From Marinisporobacter sp. (GTDB taxonomy: Bacteria; Bacillota; Clostridia; Peptostreptococcales; Thermotaleaceae): a DNA stretch of 64,000 bases. The stretch is from contig JAOARP010000039.1 in assembly GCA_025210525.1 (NCBI GenBank), forward strand, positions 169,895 through 233,894, in the 5' to 3' direction. Under the pieces are notes generated by a model. The model saw nothing but the letters and a program-made list of their open reading frames with translations. It searched no databases and was not told where the DNA came from. A program made the translations under genes and the position numbers. This document shows, piece by piece, positions 16,550 to 25,818 of the stretch; positions within the stretch are counted from its first letter, which is position 1, and each line of letters starts with the position of its first letter.

Positions 16550-18200
16550 ATGCAGAACAGCTTTTATCTATTTCATTACTTAAAAGTTCAGTAAGTCTCT
16601 CTTTTTCGGATAGGACTCTTCCTAAATTTTTAGAATATGCCATACATTTACCACCTATTATTCTAGTCTCTAAAATTCCTTTAGCACTTTTATTAGCTCT
16701 TAAATGAGGAGCATCTATAATACCTCTCTTGATTATATCTGTAAGGACTTTTGGATCACTAAAAGGATCTTTACTTTCAGGATATAATGATTTTATTGTA
16801 TTGAATAATACTTTCACTTCCTCTATCAATTCATTTTTTCTATTCATTACAGCTTGATCCTTTGTCATATCTACTATTCCATGAAGAGTAGATCTTATTA
16901 CACCTCTTACGATTTTACAGCTTTCAATCACATCCTCAGGTTTTGCTGCATGGTCTGCTTCACTAAATCCTACTACATGAACAATATGAGGTTTTATACT
17001 CATAGCAAGATAAGTAGAAGCTGCTAGCTGTCCCTTTGCCACATCTAAATCTGCACTTAAACTCGCAAGACCCGCCCTTACTTGTCTATAAGCTTTAAAA
17101 TTTTCATCTTCTAAAGATTCAATCAGTTCTATTTTAGCCAGCATCTTAGCAATATCCATATTGTGGTGCATGCAGGCAGGTACATTAAACATATATTGGG
17201 CAATATAATTTTTCACACCCATTTTTTTTGCATTATACGCTGCTAAATATGCCATGGCTACACCAATAGTATCATGGGCATCTCTTAAACTCCAGTGATG
17301 GGCTTCATTTACTTCTATAGGTATATTTCTATCAGCATGCCACTTCATCAATTGTTGACTTTCTATAATAGAATCTAGAACTTCCCTTTGCCCCCTCCCA
17401 TCTAATACATTGTACCAACATAAAGGTACAGCACACCAAGCGTTATTAATGGTATCTTTCAGCATTTGTGCAAACTGAAATACCTCTGCTGTTCCACTAT
17501 AACACCTTAATAAGGGATGGTTTCCTCTTCTAGAAGATTGATATAATTCTTCAAAATCTTCTACTCTTCTTAAAGGTACTCCTCCAGCACCATCTAAATC
17601 ATGATTCATTTTTTCTTGTGTAAAAAAGTTTTCCTGAGCATTTTGATCAGGTCCTACAGATATTACGTCTAACACCTTTGCATCTGAAATTTTTTTAATT
17701 CCTTCATAAGTATCTTCTAAGGAAGGTAATCCAAAATGATGTCTAATTACTGGATAGGGGTACTTAGATTCTATTCTTCCAATGATATTTTGAGGAGTAT
17801 TTCCTACAGCTTCTTTTAAATTCCTTCCTCTTAAATAATTGATTACTTCATCTAAATCTTCTGTTCCATCAAATATTTTAGAAAAGAATTTATATTCCTT
17901 TGCAATTTGTGCTACAGGCTTTGTCCCACCAAAAATCCATTCTATATTTTTTATATTTCCTTCAACAATATATTTTTCAAGTTTATTGAGCAAAGGTCTT
18001 ACGGCATCAGGAGTTAATCGAAACCCGATACTTACTACATCTGGTCTTATTTTTATAATATGATCTATTAATTTTTCTATTTTAACAGCTGCTCCTAAAA
18101 ATTCTGTACTATTTCCTTCTTCCTCTGCAAGCCTTAGAAAATTTACAACCCCACCTACATGTACACAATTTCCAATAGCTGCCCCTGAAAATTTTTTCAT
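16548..18200 (-). CDS. B12-binding domain protein with TIM-barrel-like C-terminal domain (550 aa)
   Basis: Residues 1-120 look like a cobalamin-binding fold. The CVHVGG at residues 12-17 fits DxHxxG with Asp replaced by Cys; it is followed by FLRLAEEEGNSTEFLG and a VSIGFRLTPD strand. Residues 140-470 form an enzyme-like domain (DAKVLDVISVGPDQNAQENF, WCAVPLCWYNVLDGRGQ, EVNEAHHWSLRDAHDTIGVA) resembling glutamate-mutase E or other B12 carbon-skeleton enzymes. The exact reaction is not known to me. The ATG overlaps the stop of the upstream dehydrogenase (TAATG), so the two genes are an operon and probably act in one pathway. Confidence 0.72.
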   Translation of the reverse strand: MKKFSGAAIGNCVHVGGVVNFLRLAEEEGNSTEFLGAAVKIEKLIDHIIKIRPDVVSIGFRLTPDAVRPLLNKLEKYIVEGNIKNIEWIFGGTKPVAQIAKEYKFFSKIFDGTEDLDEVINYLRGRNLKEAVGNTPQNIIGRIESKYPYPVIRHHFGLPSLEDTYEGIKKISDAKVLDVISVGPDQNAQENFFTQEKMNHDLDGAGGVPLRRVEDFEELYQSSRRGNHPLLRCYSGTAEVFQFAQMLKDTINNAWCAVPLCWYNVLDGRGQREVLDSIIESQQLMKWHADRNIPIEVNEAHHWSLRDAHDTIGVAMAYLAAYNAKKMGVKNYIAQYMFNVPACMHHNMDIAKMLAKIELIESLEDENFKAYRQVRAGLASLSADLDVAKGQLAASTYLAMSIKPHIVHVVGFSEADHAAKPEDVIESCKIVRGVIRSTLHGIVDMTKDQAVMNRKNELIEEVKVLFNTIKSLYPESKDPFSDPKVLTDIIKRGIIDAPHLRANKSAKGILETRIIGGKCMAYSKNLGRVLSEKERLTELLSNEIDKSCSA

Positions 18201-19330
18201 TATGCTACCACTCCTCTTGTATCTGATACTTGCCCATTTGTTACAAAGGTTTTTATTTCTTTTATAGATAATCCTTCAAGTCCCATATCTATTACCTTTC
18301 TCCCACTTTTATAATAATCTGTATCATGAAGAATAGATGCCAAATGAATCATCCCTTCAATGGTTGGAGTTTGTATATTTAAATGATTCGCCATATCCCA
18401 AATAGGTACTAAGCTTTGAGGTACATCCTCATGAATATATCTCGTATTTAAGTTCATAGGTGCCTGAATTCCTAAGTATCCTTTTGCATTCTTTAAAGCT
18501 TCACATAACGTATTCCCATAAGCATTATAGGTATATGCTAACCACTCTTTTAATGACATAACCCTAACGCCTAAAGTTTTTGCCACCTGCATTCTTTCAT
18601 AATCTACCTGCTCAATAATTTTAGCAACAGCAGGAGTAATCCCATCTATATAATATCTAAAATCCCCTTTTGTATTTTCTATTCTTCCACAATTTAAAAT
18701 AGTTGGAATAGGATGAAGAAGAGCGCCTACATTATTGAAACTAGTTTCTAATACATTAGAAGAGAGTGTAAATTCTGGAAACACTTCATGGATAGCATGA
18801 ATAAACTGATTATTTCTTATAGCCGGAAGAGTAGCTACCTTGACTTCTTCTTTTTTACTAAATATTTTAACCCTTCCTACTTCTTGTGCTCTACATGCAA
18901 AAAGGAGGGTTTGTGCTTCCACAATGCACACTTCCTTCAATGGGTTATACCTTCCTATAATATTTTTAAACTCTAATGCTCCTCCTGTTCTTCCAGGATT
19001 TAATACAATATACTGTTCTTGAGTCACAAAGGGAGCGATCTGCTTTGCAATAAATTTATGTGCACTAGCAGGTAATACAACCATAATTACATCTACATTC
19101 TTTATCACCTTTTCAATATTATTCGTAACTAAATTTAATCTTCCACGACCAACAATATCCCCTATAAGGTCAATATACCCCCCCTTTTTAATTTCTTTTA
19201 TTTTTTCAATACTACGATTATATAAGTTCACTTGATACCCCTTATAAGCTAAGTATCCAGCAATTCCTTGTCCTCCATGCCCTGCACCAATAACAGCAAA
19301 TTTAAGTTTTTTCAGTAGTTTTTCTTTCAC
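18200..19330 (-). CDS. NAD(P)-dependent opine/octopine dehydrogenase family protein
   Basis: 376 residues. The N-terminal Rossmann motif is AVIGAGHGGQGIAGYLAYKG. LNPGRTGGALEF and AQTLLFACR then follow, and the C-terminal octopine-dehydrogenase domain has NNVGALLHPIPTILNCGRI with the catalytic His region. The family couples an amino acid and a 2-oxo acid reductively, or oxidises such opines. GTG start behind GGAGG. It is the first gene of a two-gene operon with the B12-type enzyme, suggesting one step in degradation or synthesis of an unusual amino acid. Confidence 0.82.
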   Translation of the reverse strand: MKEKLLKKLKFAVIGAGHGGQGIAGYLAYKGYQVNLYNRSIEKIKEIKKGGYIDLIGDIVGRGRLNLVTNNIEKVIKNVDVIMVVLPASAHKFIAKQIAPFVTQEQYIVLNPGRTGGALEFKNIIGRYNPLKEVCIVEAQTLLFACRAQEVGRVKIFSKKEEVKVATLPAIRNNQFIHAIHEVFPEFTLSSNVLETSFNNVGALLHPIPTILNCGRIENTKGDFRYYIDGITPAVAKIIEQVDYERMQVAKTLGVRVMSLKEWLAYTYNAYGNTLCEALKNAKGYLGIQAPMNLNTRYIHEDVPQSLVPIWDMANHLNIQTPTIEGMIHLASILHDTDYYKSGRKVIDMGLEGLSIKEIKTFVTNGQVSDTRGVVA

Positions 19331-19880
19331 GCAACCGCCTCCTATTCATTTTATAATTCCTAAAAAATTTTATTATGTTGTTAATATTTTCGTATTTTAT
19401 CCAACAAAACCAACCCTGGAAAACTTAGACAAGGGTTACTGTCTGATCTCAACACTAATTTGTAACAAAATGTTTTAATTGTAAATATTTTACACATAGA
19501 AAGAGTGAAAAAATTAACACTTCCAAACACGCATTTAAATACATATGCTCCTCATGCATGCTAAAAAATGATTTCAGCACTAGCTATTTATTTAGTTTTA
19601 TGGTATTTCCCATAAGGTAATTTTTAAAATATAAGCAAATCATCGAGTACATTCTAAGAAAGAATAATCATACAGAAAAGGAATGTCTTGATTAGACAAA
19701 AACTTGAAGGAAAGTTTTCTTAAACTTGTGTTCCTTCTGTTGCTTGAAGCATACAAACCTAACGATTTGATTGTTTAGCACAACTGTAGCAAGACTATTA
19801 TATCATTTTCTGAATATTTTGTAAAGTTTAAAATATAAGATTCCGCTCCTAAAATACAACAGGATTATCTATATACTAAA
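19331..19880. other. Gene-free 550-bp stretch upstream of the dehydrogenase/B12 operon
   Basis: No ORF with a ribosome site was found on either strand, and I recognise no known riboswitch: cobalamin, lysine and T-box landmarks were looked for. The sequence is AT-rich. An imperfect inverted repeat lies near 19700-19735 (AACTTGAAGGAA... against TTCCTTCTGTT). It is long for a plain promoter region and may hold a leader RNA or the remains of a gene. Confidence 0.4.
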
Positions 19881-19903
19881 ATAACCAGCAAAATGCTGGT
19901 TAT
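19881..19903 (-). terminator. Terminator of the FAD-dependent oxidoreductase gene
   Basis: ATAACCAGCA, loop AAA on the plus strand, TGCTGGTTAT; on the minus strand the stem is followed by TTTTAGT. Confidence 0.85.
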
Positions 19904-19905
19904 TC

Positions 19906-21498
19906 TTATACAATAGGCATATATTTCTCTATAATACGTTCTGCTGCTTTAATCCCATCTACTGCAGCAGAAATGATTCCTCCTGCATATCCTGCACCTT
20001 CACCAGCAGGATATAATCCTTCTACATTGACACTTTCCATAGTTTCTGGATTTCTTTCTATTCGAATAGGTGCAGAACTCCTTGTCTCTACCCCTGTCAT
20101 AACTGCATCCTCTATGGCAAAGCCTTTTAATTTTTTATCCATCTCAACAATTGCTTCCTTCATCGCCTCTATTACAAAATCAGGAAGACATTTTTTAAGA
20201 TCTGTCATTTTTACTCCTGGTAAATACGAAGGCTTTACTTTCCCTAATTCTTTCGATGATATATCATTTAAAAAATCTCCTACTAATTGAGCTGGGGCAA
20301 AGTAATTACTTCCTCCTTCTAGAAAAGCCGATTTCTCCCATTTTCGCTGAAAAGCTACACCTGCTAGTGGATGATCACTTTCAAAATCCTCTGTATTCAC
20401 CTGTACCAACAATGCACTATTAGCATTTTCTTGATCTCTTTTATATTCGCTCATGCCATTCGTTACAACTATATTTTCTTCTGATGCTGCTGCAACAACC
20501 ATTCCTCCAGGACACATGCAAAATGTATAAACAGCTCTATCTTTTTTGCTTTGATAAGTTAATCTATAATCAGCAGCCCCTAGTCTTTTATGCTCAGCAA
20601 ATTGTTTGTATTGAGCCTTATTGATAATTCCTTGTGGATGTTCTATTCTTACACCAATAGAAAAAGGCTTTTGTCTAATTTGTATCCCTCTTTCATGTAA
20701 AACCTCATACGTATCTCTTGCACTATGACCAATTCCTAGGATTACTTCCTTTGTTTCTATTGTAGTATTTTCATTAATCTCTAACCCCTTAATTTTCCCA
20801 TTTTCTATGAAAAAATCTGTTACTTTACTATTAAATCTAACTTCTCCTCCTAAATCTTCAATGGCTTTTCTTACATTTTTCACCACATTTTTCAAAACAT
20901 CTGTTCCAATATGAGGCTTTTGTGCATAAAGAATTTCTTCTGGTGCTCCTAATCTTACAAATTCATCTAATATTTTTCTACATCTTATATCCTTTATTCT
21001 TGTAGTTAATTTTCCATCAGAAAAGGTTCCTGCTCCCCCTTCTCCAAACTGAACATTTGACCCTATCTCTAGTTTTCCACTCTTCCAAAACTCTTCTACA
21101 TCCTTGCTTCTTGTATCTACATCTTGTCCTCTTTCTAAGATTATGGGGCTATATCCTCTTTGCGTAAGGATTAATCCTGCAAACATACCAGCAGGACCCA
21201 TCCCAACTATAATAGGTCGATTCTCAAGTTTTTTATTTCCTGAAGGTACATCCTCATAGACAAGTTTAGGACTCTTTTTCACATTTTTATTTTTCTTTAA
21301 TACCTTGTCTTCATTTTTTACTTTTACATCAATACTATACACAAAGGAAATAGTATTTCTTCTAGCATCTATTGATTCTCTATATATTTTGTAATCAATA
21401 ATTTCCTCAGGCTTTATTCTTAATTTTTTTGATATTTTTTCTTTTAAAAGGTTTTGATCTTCATCTAATGTTAATTTTATCTCGTTTACACGAATCAT
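19906..21498 (-). CDS. FAD-dependent oxidoreductase (COG2509 family)
   Basis: 530 residues. An N-terminal RNA-binding-like alpha/beta segment (about 90 aa) precedes the FAD domain, whose dinucleotide motif IVGMGPAGMFAGLIL starts near residue 97. GEGGAGTFSDGKLTTR and the C-terminal YPAGEGAGYAGGIISAAVDG are characteristic of this uncharacterised family of NAD(FAD)-utilising dehydrogenases. The physiological substrate is unknown. It is monocistronic with its own terminator. Confidence 0.87.
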   Translation of the reverse strand: MIRVNEIKLTLDEDQNLLKEKISKKLRIKPEEIIDYKIYRESIDARRNTISFVYSIDVKVKNEDKVLKKNKNVKKSPKLVYEDVPSGNKKLENRPIIVGMGPAGMFAGLILTQRGYSPIILERGQDVDTRSKDVEEFWKSGKLEIGSNVQFGEGGAGTFSDGKLTTRIKDIRCRKILDEFVRLGAPEEILYAQKPHIGTDVLKNVVKNVRKAIEDLGGEVRFNSKVTDFFIENGKIKGLEINENTTIETKEVILGIGHSARDTYEVLHERGIQIRQKPFSIGVRIEHPQGIINKAQYKQFAEHKRLGAADYRLTYQSKKDRAVYTFCMCPGGMVVAAASEENIVVTNGMSEYKRDQENANSALLVQVNTEDFESDHPLAGVAFQRKWEKSAFLEGGSNYFAPAQLVGDFLNDISSKELGKVKPSYLPGVKMTDLKKCLPDFVIEAMKEAIVEMDKKLKGFAIEDAVMTGVETRSSAPIRIERNPETMESVNVEGLYPAGEGAGYAGGIISAAVDGIKAAERIIEKYMPIV

Positions 21499-21682
21499 CT
21501 CTTTTCTTCCTTTCCTTTAAACTATGAGATATTATACCACATTTGTAAGTATTTCATTTGTAAACTTATTTTTATATCCTTTTTTCATTGAACTATGTAT
21601 ATAAGCTTCTTACCATTGGAAAACTATAACAAGACATGAACATAGATAAACTAATATTCAATTGAATAAGGAGAGATGATTT

Positions 21683-21856
21683 ATGAACTTTCAAAGAGCA
21701 CAAGAAATATTTAATTCTGCAAAAAGTATCACTGTATTTCATAATGGAGAATCTATCTGGATCGAAAAATTAGATCCCCATACGCAAACCGCATATGTAC
21801 GAACTATAGCTGGTGAAAAAAATGTGCTTGTAAACGAACTTAAGGAAATCCATTAA
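21683..21856 (+). CDS. sspH: Small acid-soluble spore protein H family
   Basis: 57 residues, too short for standard ORF lists. MNFQRAQEIFNSAKSITVFH and the tyrosine-containing second half (AYVRTIAGEKNVLVNELKEI) match the SspH family of minor spore-core proteins. The ATG has AAGGAGAG 8 nt upstream. Expression should be in the forespore, but I could not place a convincing SigG promoter. It supports a spore-forming host. Confidence 0.85.
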   Translation: MNFQRAQEIFNSAKSITVFHNGESIWIEKLDPHTQTAYVRTIAGEKNVLVNELKEIH

Positions 21857-21862
21857 TAAAAC

Positions 21863-21885
21863 CCTCCATCATTTCATTGGAGGGC
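21863..21885 (+). terminator. Terminator of sspH
   Basis: CCCTCCA, loop TCATTTCAT, TGGAGGG then CTTTACT, directly after the stop codon. Confidence 0.8.
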
Positions 21886-21986
21886 TTTACTCATAAACAT
21901 TATTCTATTTAATACAAAGGTTCTGGTCTTTGAATACAATGAAGGATATTTATATGTGCTCCATTGTTAGCATACTTTTTTTCCTC

Positions 21987-22940
21987 CTACCGATCAATAT
22001 ATTTTTCTTTTCCTATAAATTCCATAATTTGAGAGTGAGTTGGGAAACCTTCCATATCTCCTCTTACCAATGTTGCCATAGCCCCTACGCCATTTGCAAG
22101 TTCTGCGCATTCTTTCAAACTCAGTTTTTTTAATATTCCTGATAAAAAGCCTGCTGCATATCCATCTCCTGCACCAACTGTATCTTCAAATTTTTCGACA
22201 ACATATCCTTTTACAAAACGTCTTTCATTTTCATTACAAACATAACAGCCTTCTTTACCAAGCTTCACAGCTACTATTTTACAACCCATCTCTAAAAATT
22301 GTTTTGCAATTTTTTCATGGTCATCAGTTCCTAATAACATTTTTCCTTCATCAATACCTGGAAAAATAATATCTGCTTTTTTTGCAATATCTAAAAGTAT
22401 AGAACGTGCTTCTTCTATAGACCATAATTTCAGTCTTATATTTGGATCAAATGATATTAATACATTCGCCTCTTTTGCTATTTCTACAGCTTTGCAAATG
22501 GTTTCTCGTGCACTTTTTGATAGGGCTAGGGTAATTCCTGTAATATGCAATATTTTAGTTTTTTTTATATACTCAGCATCCAAATCATCTATTGTAAGAT
22601 TTGTAGTTGCAGAATTTTTTCTATAATAATAAATATTAGGGTCTGCATGAGCAAATCGTTCTTTAAAGAGTAATCCTGTACTCTTTTCATGATCTTCAAC
22701 TATTCTTGAAACATCTACTCCTTCGCCTCTTATAACAGATTTAATATATCTACCAAATTCATCATTACCAACTCTTGAAAACCATCCTACATTATGACCT
22801 AATCTAGCTAGAGCTATAGCTACATTTGACTCAGCACCTCCTATGGATTTACCGAAACTGTGCACATATCTTAATGGACCCTTTGTATCTGGATTAAAAA
22901 GAACCATACTTTCTCCAAAAGTTATTACTTCCATACCCAT
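21987..22940 (-). CDS. PfkB-family sugar kinase (2-keto-3-deoxygluconate kinase-like)
   Basis: 317 residues (or 315 from the second ATG). Ribokinase-type: VITFGESMVLFNPD at the N terminus, GGAESNVAIALARLGHNVGW near residue 36, and the anion-hole/catalytic DTVGAGDGYAAGFLSGIL near residue 250. These belong to the KdgK branch. It phosphorylates a sugar or sugar acid at the terminal hydroxyl. Its upstream region carries a 17-bp motif shared with the eda-kdgK operon. It is one of two such kinases in the region. Confidence 0.85.
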   Translation of the reverse strand: MGMEVITFGESMVLFNPDTKGPLRYVHSFGKSIGGAESNVAIALARLGHNVGWFSRVGNDEFGRYIKSVIRGEGVDVSRIVEDHEKSTGLLFKERFAHADPNIYYYRKNSATTNLTIDDLDAEYIKKTKILHITGITLALSKSARETICKAVEIAKEANVLISFDPNIRLKLWSIEEARSILLDIAKKADIIFPGIDEGKMLLGTDDHEKIAKQFLEMGCKIVAVKLGKEGCYVCNENERRFVKGYVVEKFEDTVGAGDGYAAGFLSGILKKLSLKECAELANGVGAMATLVRGDMEGFPTHSQIMEFIGKEKYIDR

Positions 22941-22992
22941 ATTTCACCATCCAATCCTTTTTATTGAAAAATAAATTACATTATTTTTTTAG

Positions 22993-23009
22993 TTGTCCGA
23001 TGTCTTACA
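22993..23009. promoter_or_regulatory. Shared 17-bp operator, copy 1 (upstream of the PfkB gene)
   Basis: TTGTCCGATGTCTTACA differs at two positions from a copy at 24885-24901. Both lie just ahead of sugar-acid genes next to the GntR/FadR-type regulator gene, so they are its likely binding sites (inferred). Confidence 0.6.
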
Positions 23010-23100
23010 CGTTAATTATACATGATTTTTCACAAATATCAATATTAAAATTTCAGAATTTAAACACAAAACATTTAATTCTTTAATAAAAAACTATAAT

Positions 23101-23140
23101 AAACAAACAGCATCTACCGAAAGGCAAATGCTGTTTGTTT
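23101..23140 (-). terminator. Terminator of the eda-kdgK operon
   Basis: AAACAAACAGCAT and ATGCTGTTTGTTT form a perfect 13-bp stem; the minus-strand T-tract is TTTATTAT. Confidence 0.85.
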
Positions 23141-23169
23141 ATATTAAGTTGTGAGGCATATGACCAAAA

Positions 23170-24195
23170 TTATCTTTGTACTCTTCCTGATGCATCTCCT
23201 TGAATCAATGTTTCTACTTCATCAACAGATACAAGGTTAAAGTCTCCACAAATTGTATGTTTTAGTGCTGATGCACCAACTGCAAATTCAAGAGCTTGTT
23301 TGAAGTCTTTTTCAGGAGATAATAATCCATAGATTAAACCTCCAGCAAAAGAGTCTCCACCACCTACTCTATCAACAATTCTTACATTGTATTTTTTAGA
23401 ATGATAGAATTCATTACCATCATAAATTAATGCTGACCAACCATTATCAGATGCTGAATAGCTTTCTCTTAGTGTTGTTACAACATATTTGAATCCAAAT
23501 TGATCTTTCATTTGTTTAAAGATATCTTTGTATCCTTCAAGCTCAAGTTCTCCAGTTGTTACATCTGTCTCTCCTGGCTTAAATCCTAATACCTTTTCTG
23601 CATCTTCTTCATTTCCAATGCATACATCAACATATTGCATAAGATTACTCATTACTTCTTTTGCTCTTTCTGGTGTCCATAATTTTTTTCTATAGTTTAA
23701 GTCAACACTTACAGTAACATTGTTTCTTTTTGCAGCCTTTAATGCTTCTTCAGTAAGAACAGCTGCTTCCTCACTAAGTGCTGGCGTAATTCCTGAGAAA
23801 TGGAACCACTCTGCATCTTTAAAGATTGCATCAAAATCAAAGTCTTTTGCAGTCGCTTCTGCAATAGCTGAATTTGCTCTATCATATACAACCTTAGAAG
23901 GTCTCATAGATGCACCTGTCTCTAAGTAGTAGATTCCTACTCTTTCTCCACCTTTTGCTATATAATCAGTGTTTACACCGAATCTTCTTAAATGGTTTAC
24001 TGCACTTTGTCCAATTGGGTTTTCTGGTAATTTACTTACAAAATATGCATCATGTCCATAGTTTGCAAGAGATACAGCAACATTTGCTTCTCCTCCACCA
24101 TAAACTACATCAAAAGATTTTGCTTGTATAAATCTTTCATACCCTGGAGTAGAAAGTCTAAGCATAATTTCTCCCATAGTTACAACTTTAGCCAT
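23170..24195 (-). CDS. kdgK: 2-keto-3-deoxygluconate kinase (PfkB family)
   Basis: 341 residues. The KdgK hallmarks are present: MGEIMLRLSTPGYERFIQA, YGGGEANVAVSLANYGHDA and the catalytic DRVGGGDSFAGGLIYGLL near residue 284. It makes 2-keto-3-deoxy-6-phosphogluconate (or the galactonate isomer), the substrate of the aldolase whose gene lies 12 bp upstream on the same strand. Strong AAGGAGG site. The pair forms the lower half of an Entner-Doudoroff-type route. Confidence 0.9.
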   Translation of the reverse strand: MAKVVTMGEIMLRLSTPGYERFIQAKSFDVVYGGGEANVAVSLANYGHDAYFVSKLPENPIGQSAVNHLRRFGVNTDYIAKGGERVGIYYLETGASMRPSKVVYDRANSAIAEATAKDFDFDAIFKDAEWFHFSGITPALSEEAAVLTEEALKAAKRNNVTVSVDLNYRKKLWTPERAKEVMSNLMQYVDVCIGNEEDAEKVLGFKPGETDVTTGELELEGYKDIFKQMKDQFGFKYVVTTLRESYSASDNGWSALIYDGNEFYHSKKYNVRIVDRVGGGDSFAGGLIYGLLSPEKDFKQALEFAVGASALKHTICGDFNLVSVDEVETLIQGDASGRVQR

Positions 24196-24207
24196 TTTTA
24201 TTCCTCC

Positions 24208-24849
24208 TTAAGCTCTAGCATTTTTTACTGCTTCTACAAATTTTTTAGCCGTTTCCGTTACTAAATCATAATCTCCTGTTTTAGCGCCCTTTGTTAAATC
24301 TCCACCAGTTCCTATTGCAACCGCTCCTGCTTTAATCCACTCTGCTGCATTTTGTAAATTCACACCACCTGTTGGCATGAAGTTTCCTTGTGGAACAGGA
24401 CCTTTGAATGCTTTAATGATAGATGGTCCATAAGCACTTCCAGGGAATACTTTGATGATTTCAGCTCCAGCTTCCATTCCAGAAAGAGCTTCTGTAATGG
24501 TCATTACTCCTGGCATAGCAGGAATTCTATATCTATTACATAATTTTATCGTTTCAACATTTAAGCTTGGACTTACAATATACTTTGCTCCAGCTAAAAT
24601 ACACGCTCTAGCTGTTTCAGGATCAAGTACTGTTCCAGCTCCAATAATTACATCTTCATCTTTATAAACTTCTGATAGTTCTTTGATAATTTCTACAGCA
24701 CCAGGTACAGTCATAGTAATCTCTAATGCTTTAATACCACCTTTTTTTACTGCTTCAATAATTTTCATACCTTCTTCTTTTGATTCTGCTCTTATTACAG
24801 CAACTACACCACTTTCTGAAATTTTTCGAATAGTTTCCATTCTTTTCAT
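24208..24849 (-). CDS. eda: KDPG/KHG aldolase
   Basis: 213 residues. Class I aldolase with the Schiff-base lysine in LAGAKYIVSPSLN (near residue 118), the glutamate in ALEITMTVPGAVEII and the phosphate site MPTGGVNLQNAAEW. It splits 2-keto-3-deoxy-6-phosphogluconate to pyruvate and glyceraldehyde 3-phosphate. It is first in an operon with kdgK, and its promoter region holds the shared 17-bp motif. Confidence 0.95.
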   Translation of the reverse strand: MKRMETIRKISESGVVAVIRAESKEEGMKIIEAVKKGGIKALEITMTVPGAVEIIKELSEVYKDEDVIIGAGTVLDPETARACILAGAKYIVSPSLNVETIKLCNRYRIPAMPGVMTITEALSGMEAGAEIIKVFPGSAYGPSIIKAFKGPVPQGNFMPTGGVNLQNAAEWIKAGAVAIGTGGDLTKGAKTGDYDLVTETAKKFVEAVKNARA

Positions 24850-24884
24850 ATTTTTCTCCCCCTAAAACGGTTTCGAATTGTCCG

Positions 24885-24901
24885 TTGTCTGATGTCTTAT
24901 A
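24885..24901. promoter_or_regulatory. Shared 17-bp operator, copy 2 (upstream of eda)
   Basis: TTGTCTGATGTCTTATA lies 36 bp upstream of the eda start. A partial third copy (TTGTCCGTTGTC) overlaps its left side at 24879-24890, giving a tandem site. Confidence 0.6.
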
Positions 24902-25059
24902 TCTACATTATATATCCCTTCTCAAAAAAGTCAATAGATAATTTAAAAGTATTTATAAATTTTGTATAACGTTTTCCTAGGGGATCTTCTTCATCCTTTT
25001 ATTTTCCTATCCTTCAGTTATTTTAGCGTCATCTATTTTTACTAAAAAATTTCAAAAAA

Positions 25060-25084
25060 AAAAACTGCCTTCTCTGACAGTTTA
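25060..25084 (-). terminator. Terminator of the GntR regulator gene
   Basis: AACTGTCAGAGAAGGCAGTT on the minus strand is followed by ten or more T residues; it overlaps the stop codon. Confidence 0.85.
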
Positions 25085-25756
25085 TTTTTTTCTTATTTCT
25101 TGCATACCATTTTCAACATGTTCTTTCATATGTTGTCTAGCAGCTTTTTCATCTTTATTTTTTATAGCCTCTAATACCTTTTCATGATAACTAATAACCT
25201 TCTCTCCACTTTCAGGAATATCTTTCGTTTCTAAATACCCTTCCTTTATACTATCATTAATGATAGGAACAATTCTTTTGATAATTGGATTTTGACTGCT
25301 TTTTGCAATAATATTGTGAAAATCCATATCTGTTTCTGTATGATCTTTTCCTTCTAAAATATCCTTTTTCATTTTTGCAAATGCCTCTTCTAAAGCTTTT
25401 ACATTTTTTTCTGTAGCTCTTTTCGCCGCTAACGCTGCAATCTCTGGTTCAATAATCAGTCGAGTTTCAAATAGATATAATAATAAATCCTTTTTATTCA
25501 TAAAGGTAACTCCTAAAGGATCTGTGGCAATTCCTGGTTTTTCACAGACAAAGGTACCCTTCCCTCTTTTGATTTCTAATATATTTCTAGATACCAATAT
25601 CTTAATGGCTTCTCTCACTGTGGATCTACTTACATTTAATATTTTTGACAATTGAATTTCATTTGGCAGTTTATCTCCAGGTTGAAGTTCATTATCTATA
25701 ATTAAATTTTTAACATTATTTGCTACTTTTTCTGAAAGCAATACTTTATCAAACAT
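25082..25756 (-). CDS. GntR-family regulator, FadR/FCD subgroup
   Basis: 224 residues. The N-terminal winged helix (LQPGDKLPNEIQLSKILNVS, then RSTVREAIKILVSRNILEI) is followed by an FCD ligand domain of helices with the metal-site His/Asp residues (DMDFHNIIAKSS, then SYHEKVLEAI). FadR-subgroup regulators of sugar-acid pathways respond to keto-deoxy acids or lactones. Its gene is transcribed alone between the catabolic genes; the shared 17-bp motif upstream of eda and the first kinase is its probable operator. Confidence 0.9.
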   Translation of the reverse strand: MFDKVLLSEKVANNVKNLIIDNELQPGDKLPNEIQLSKILNVSRSTVREAIKILVSRNILEIKRGKGTFVCEKPGIATDPLGVTFMNKKDLLLYLFETRLIIEPEIAALAAKRATEKNVKALEEAFAKMKKDILEGKDHTETDMDFHNIIAKSSQNPIIKRIVPIINDSIKEGYLETKDIPESGEKVISYHEKVLEAIKNKDEKAARQHMKEHVENGMQEIRKK

Positions 25757-25818
25757 GCCCTTACTACACCCCTAACTCTCATTTTTTCTATATAGTAGTA
25801 TAACATATATTTTGGTCA

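Noticed and set aside
19331..19905. Possible cobalamin riboswitch upstream of the B12-enzyme operon
   Set aside because: The conserved B12-box and other core blocks were looked for on the minus strand and not seen.
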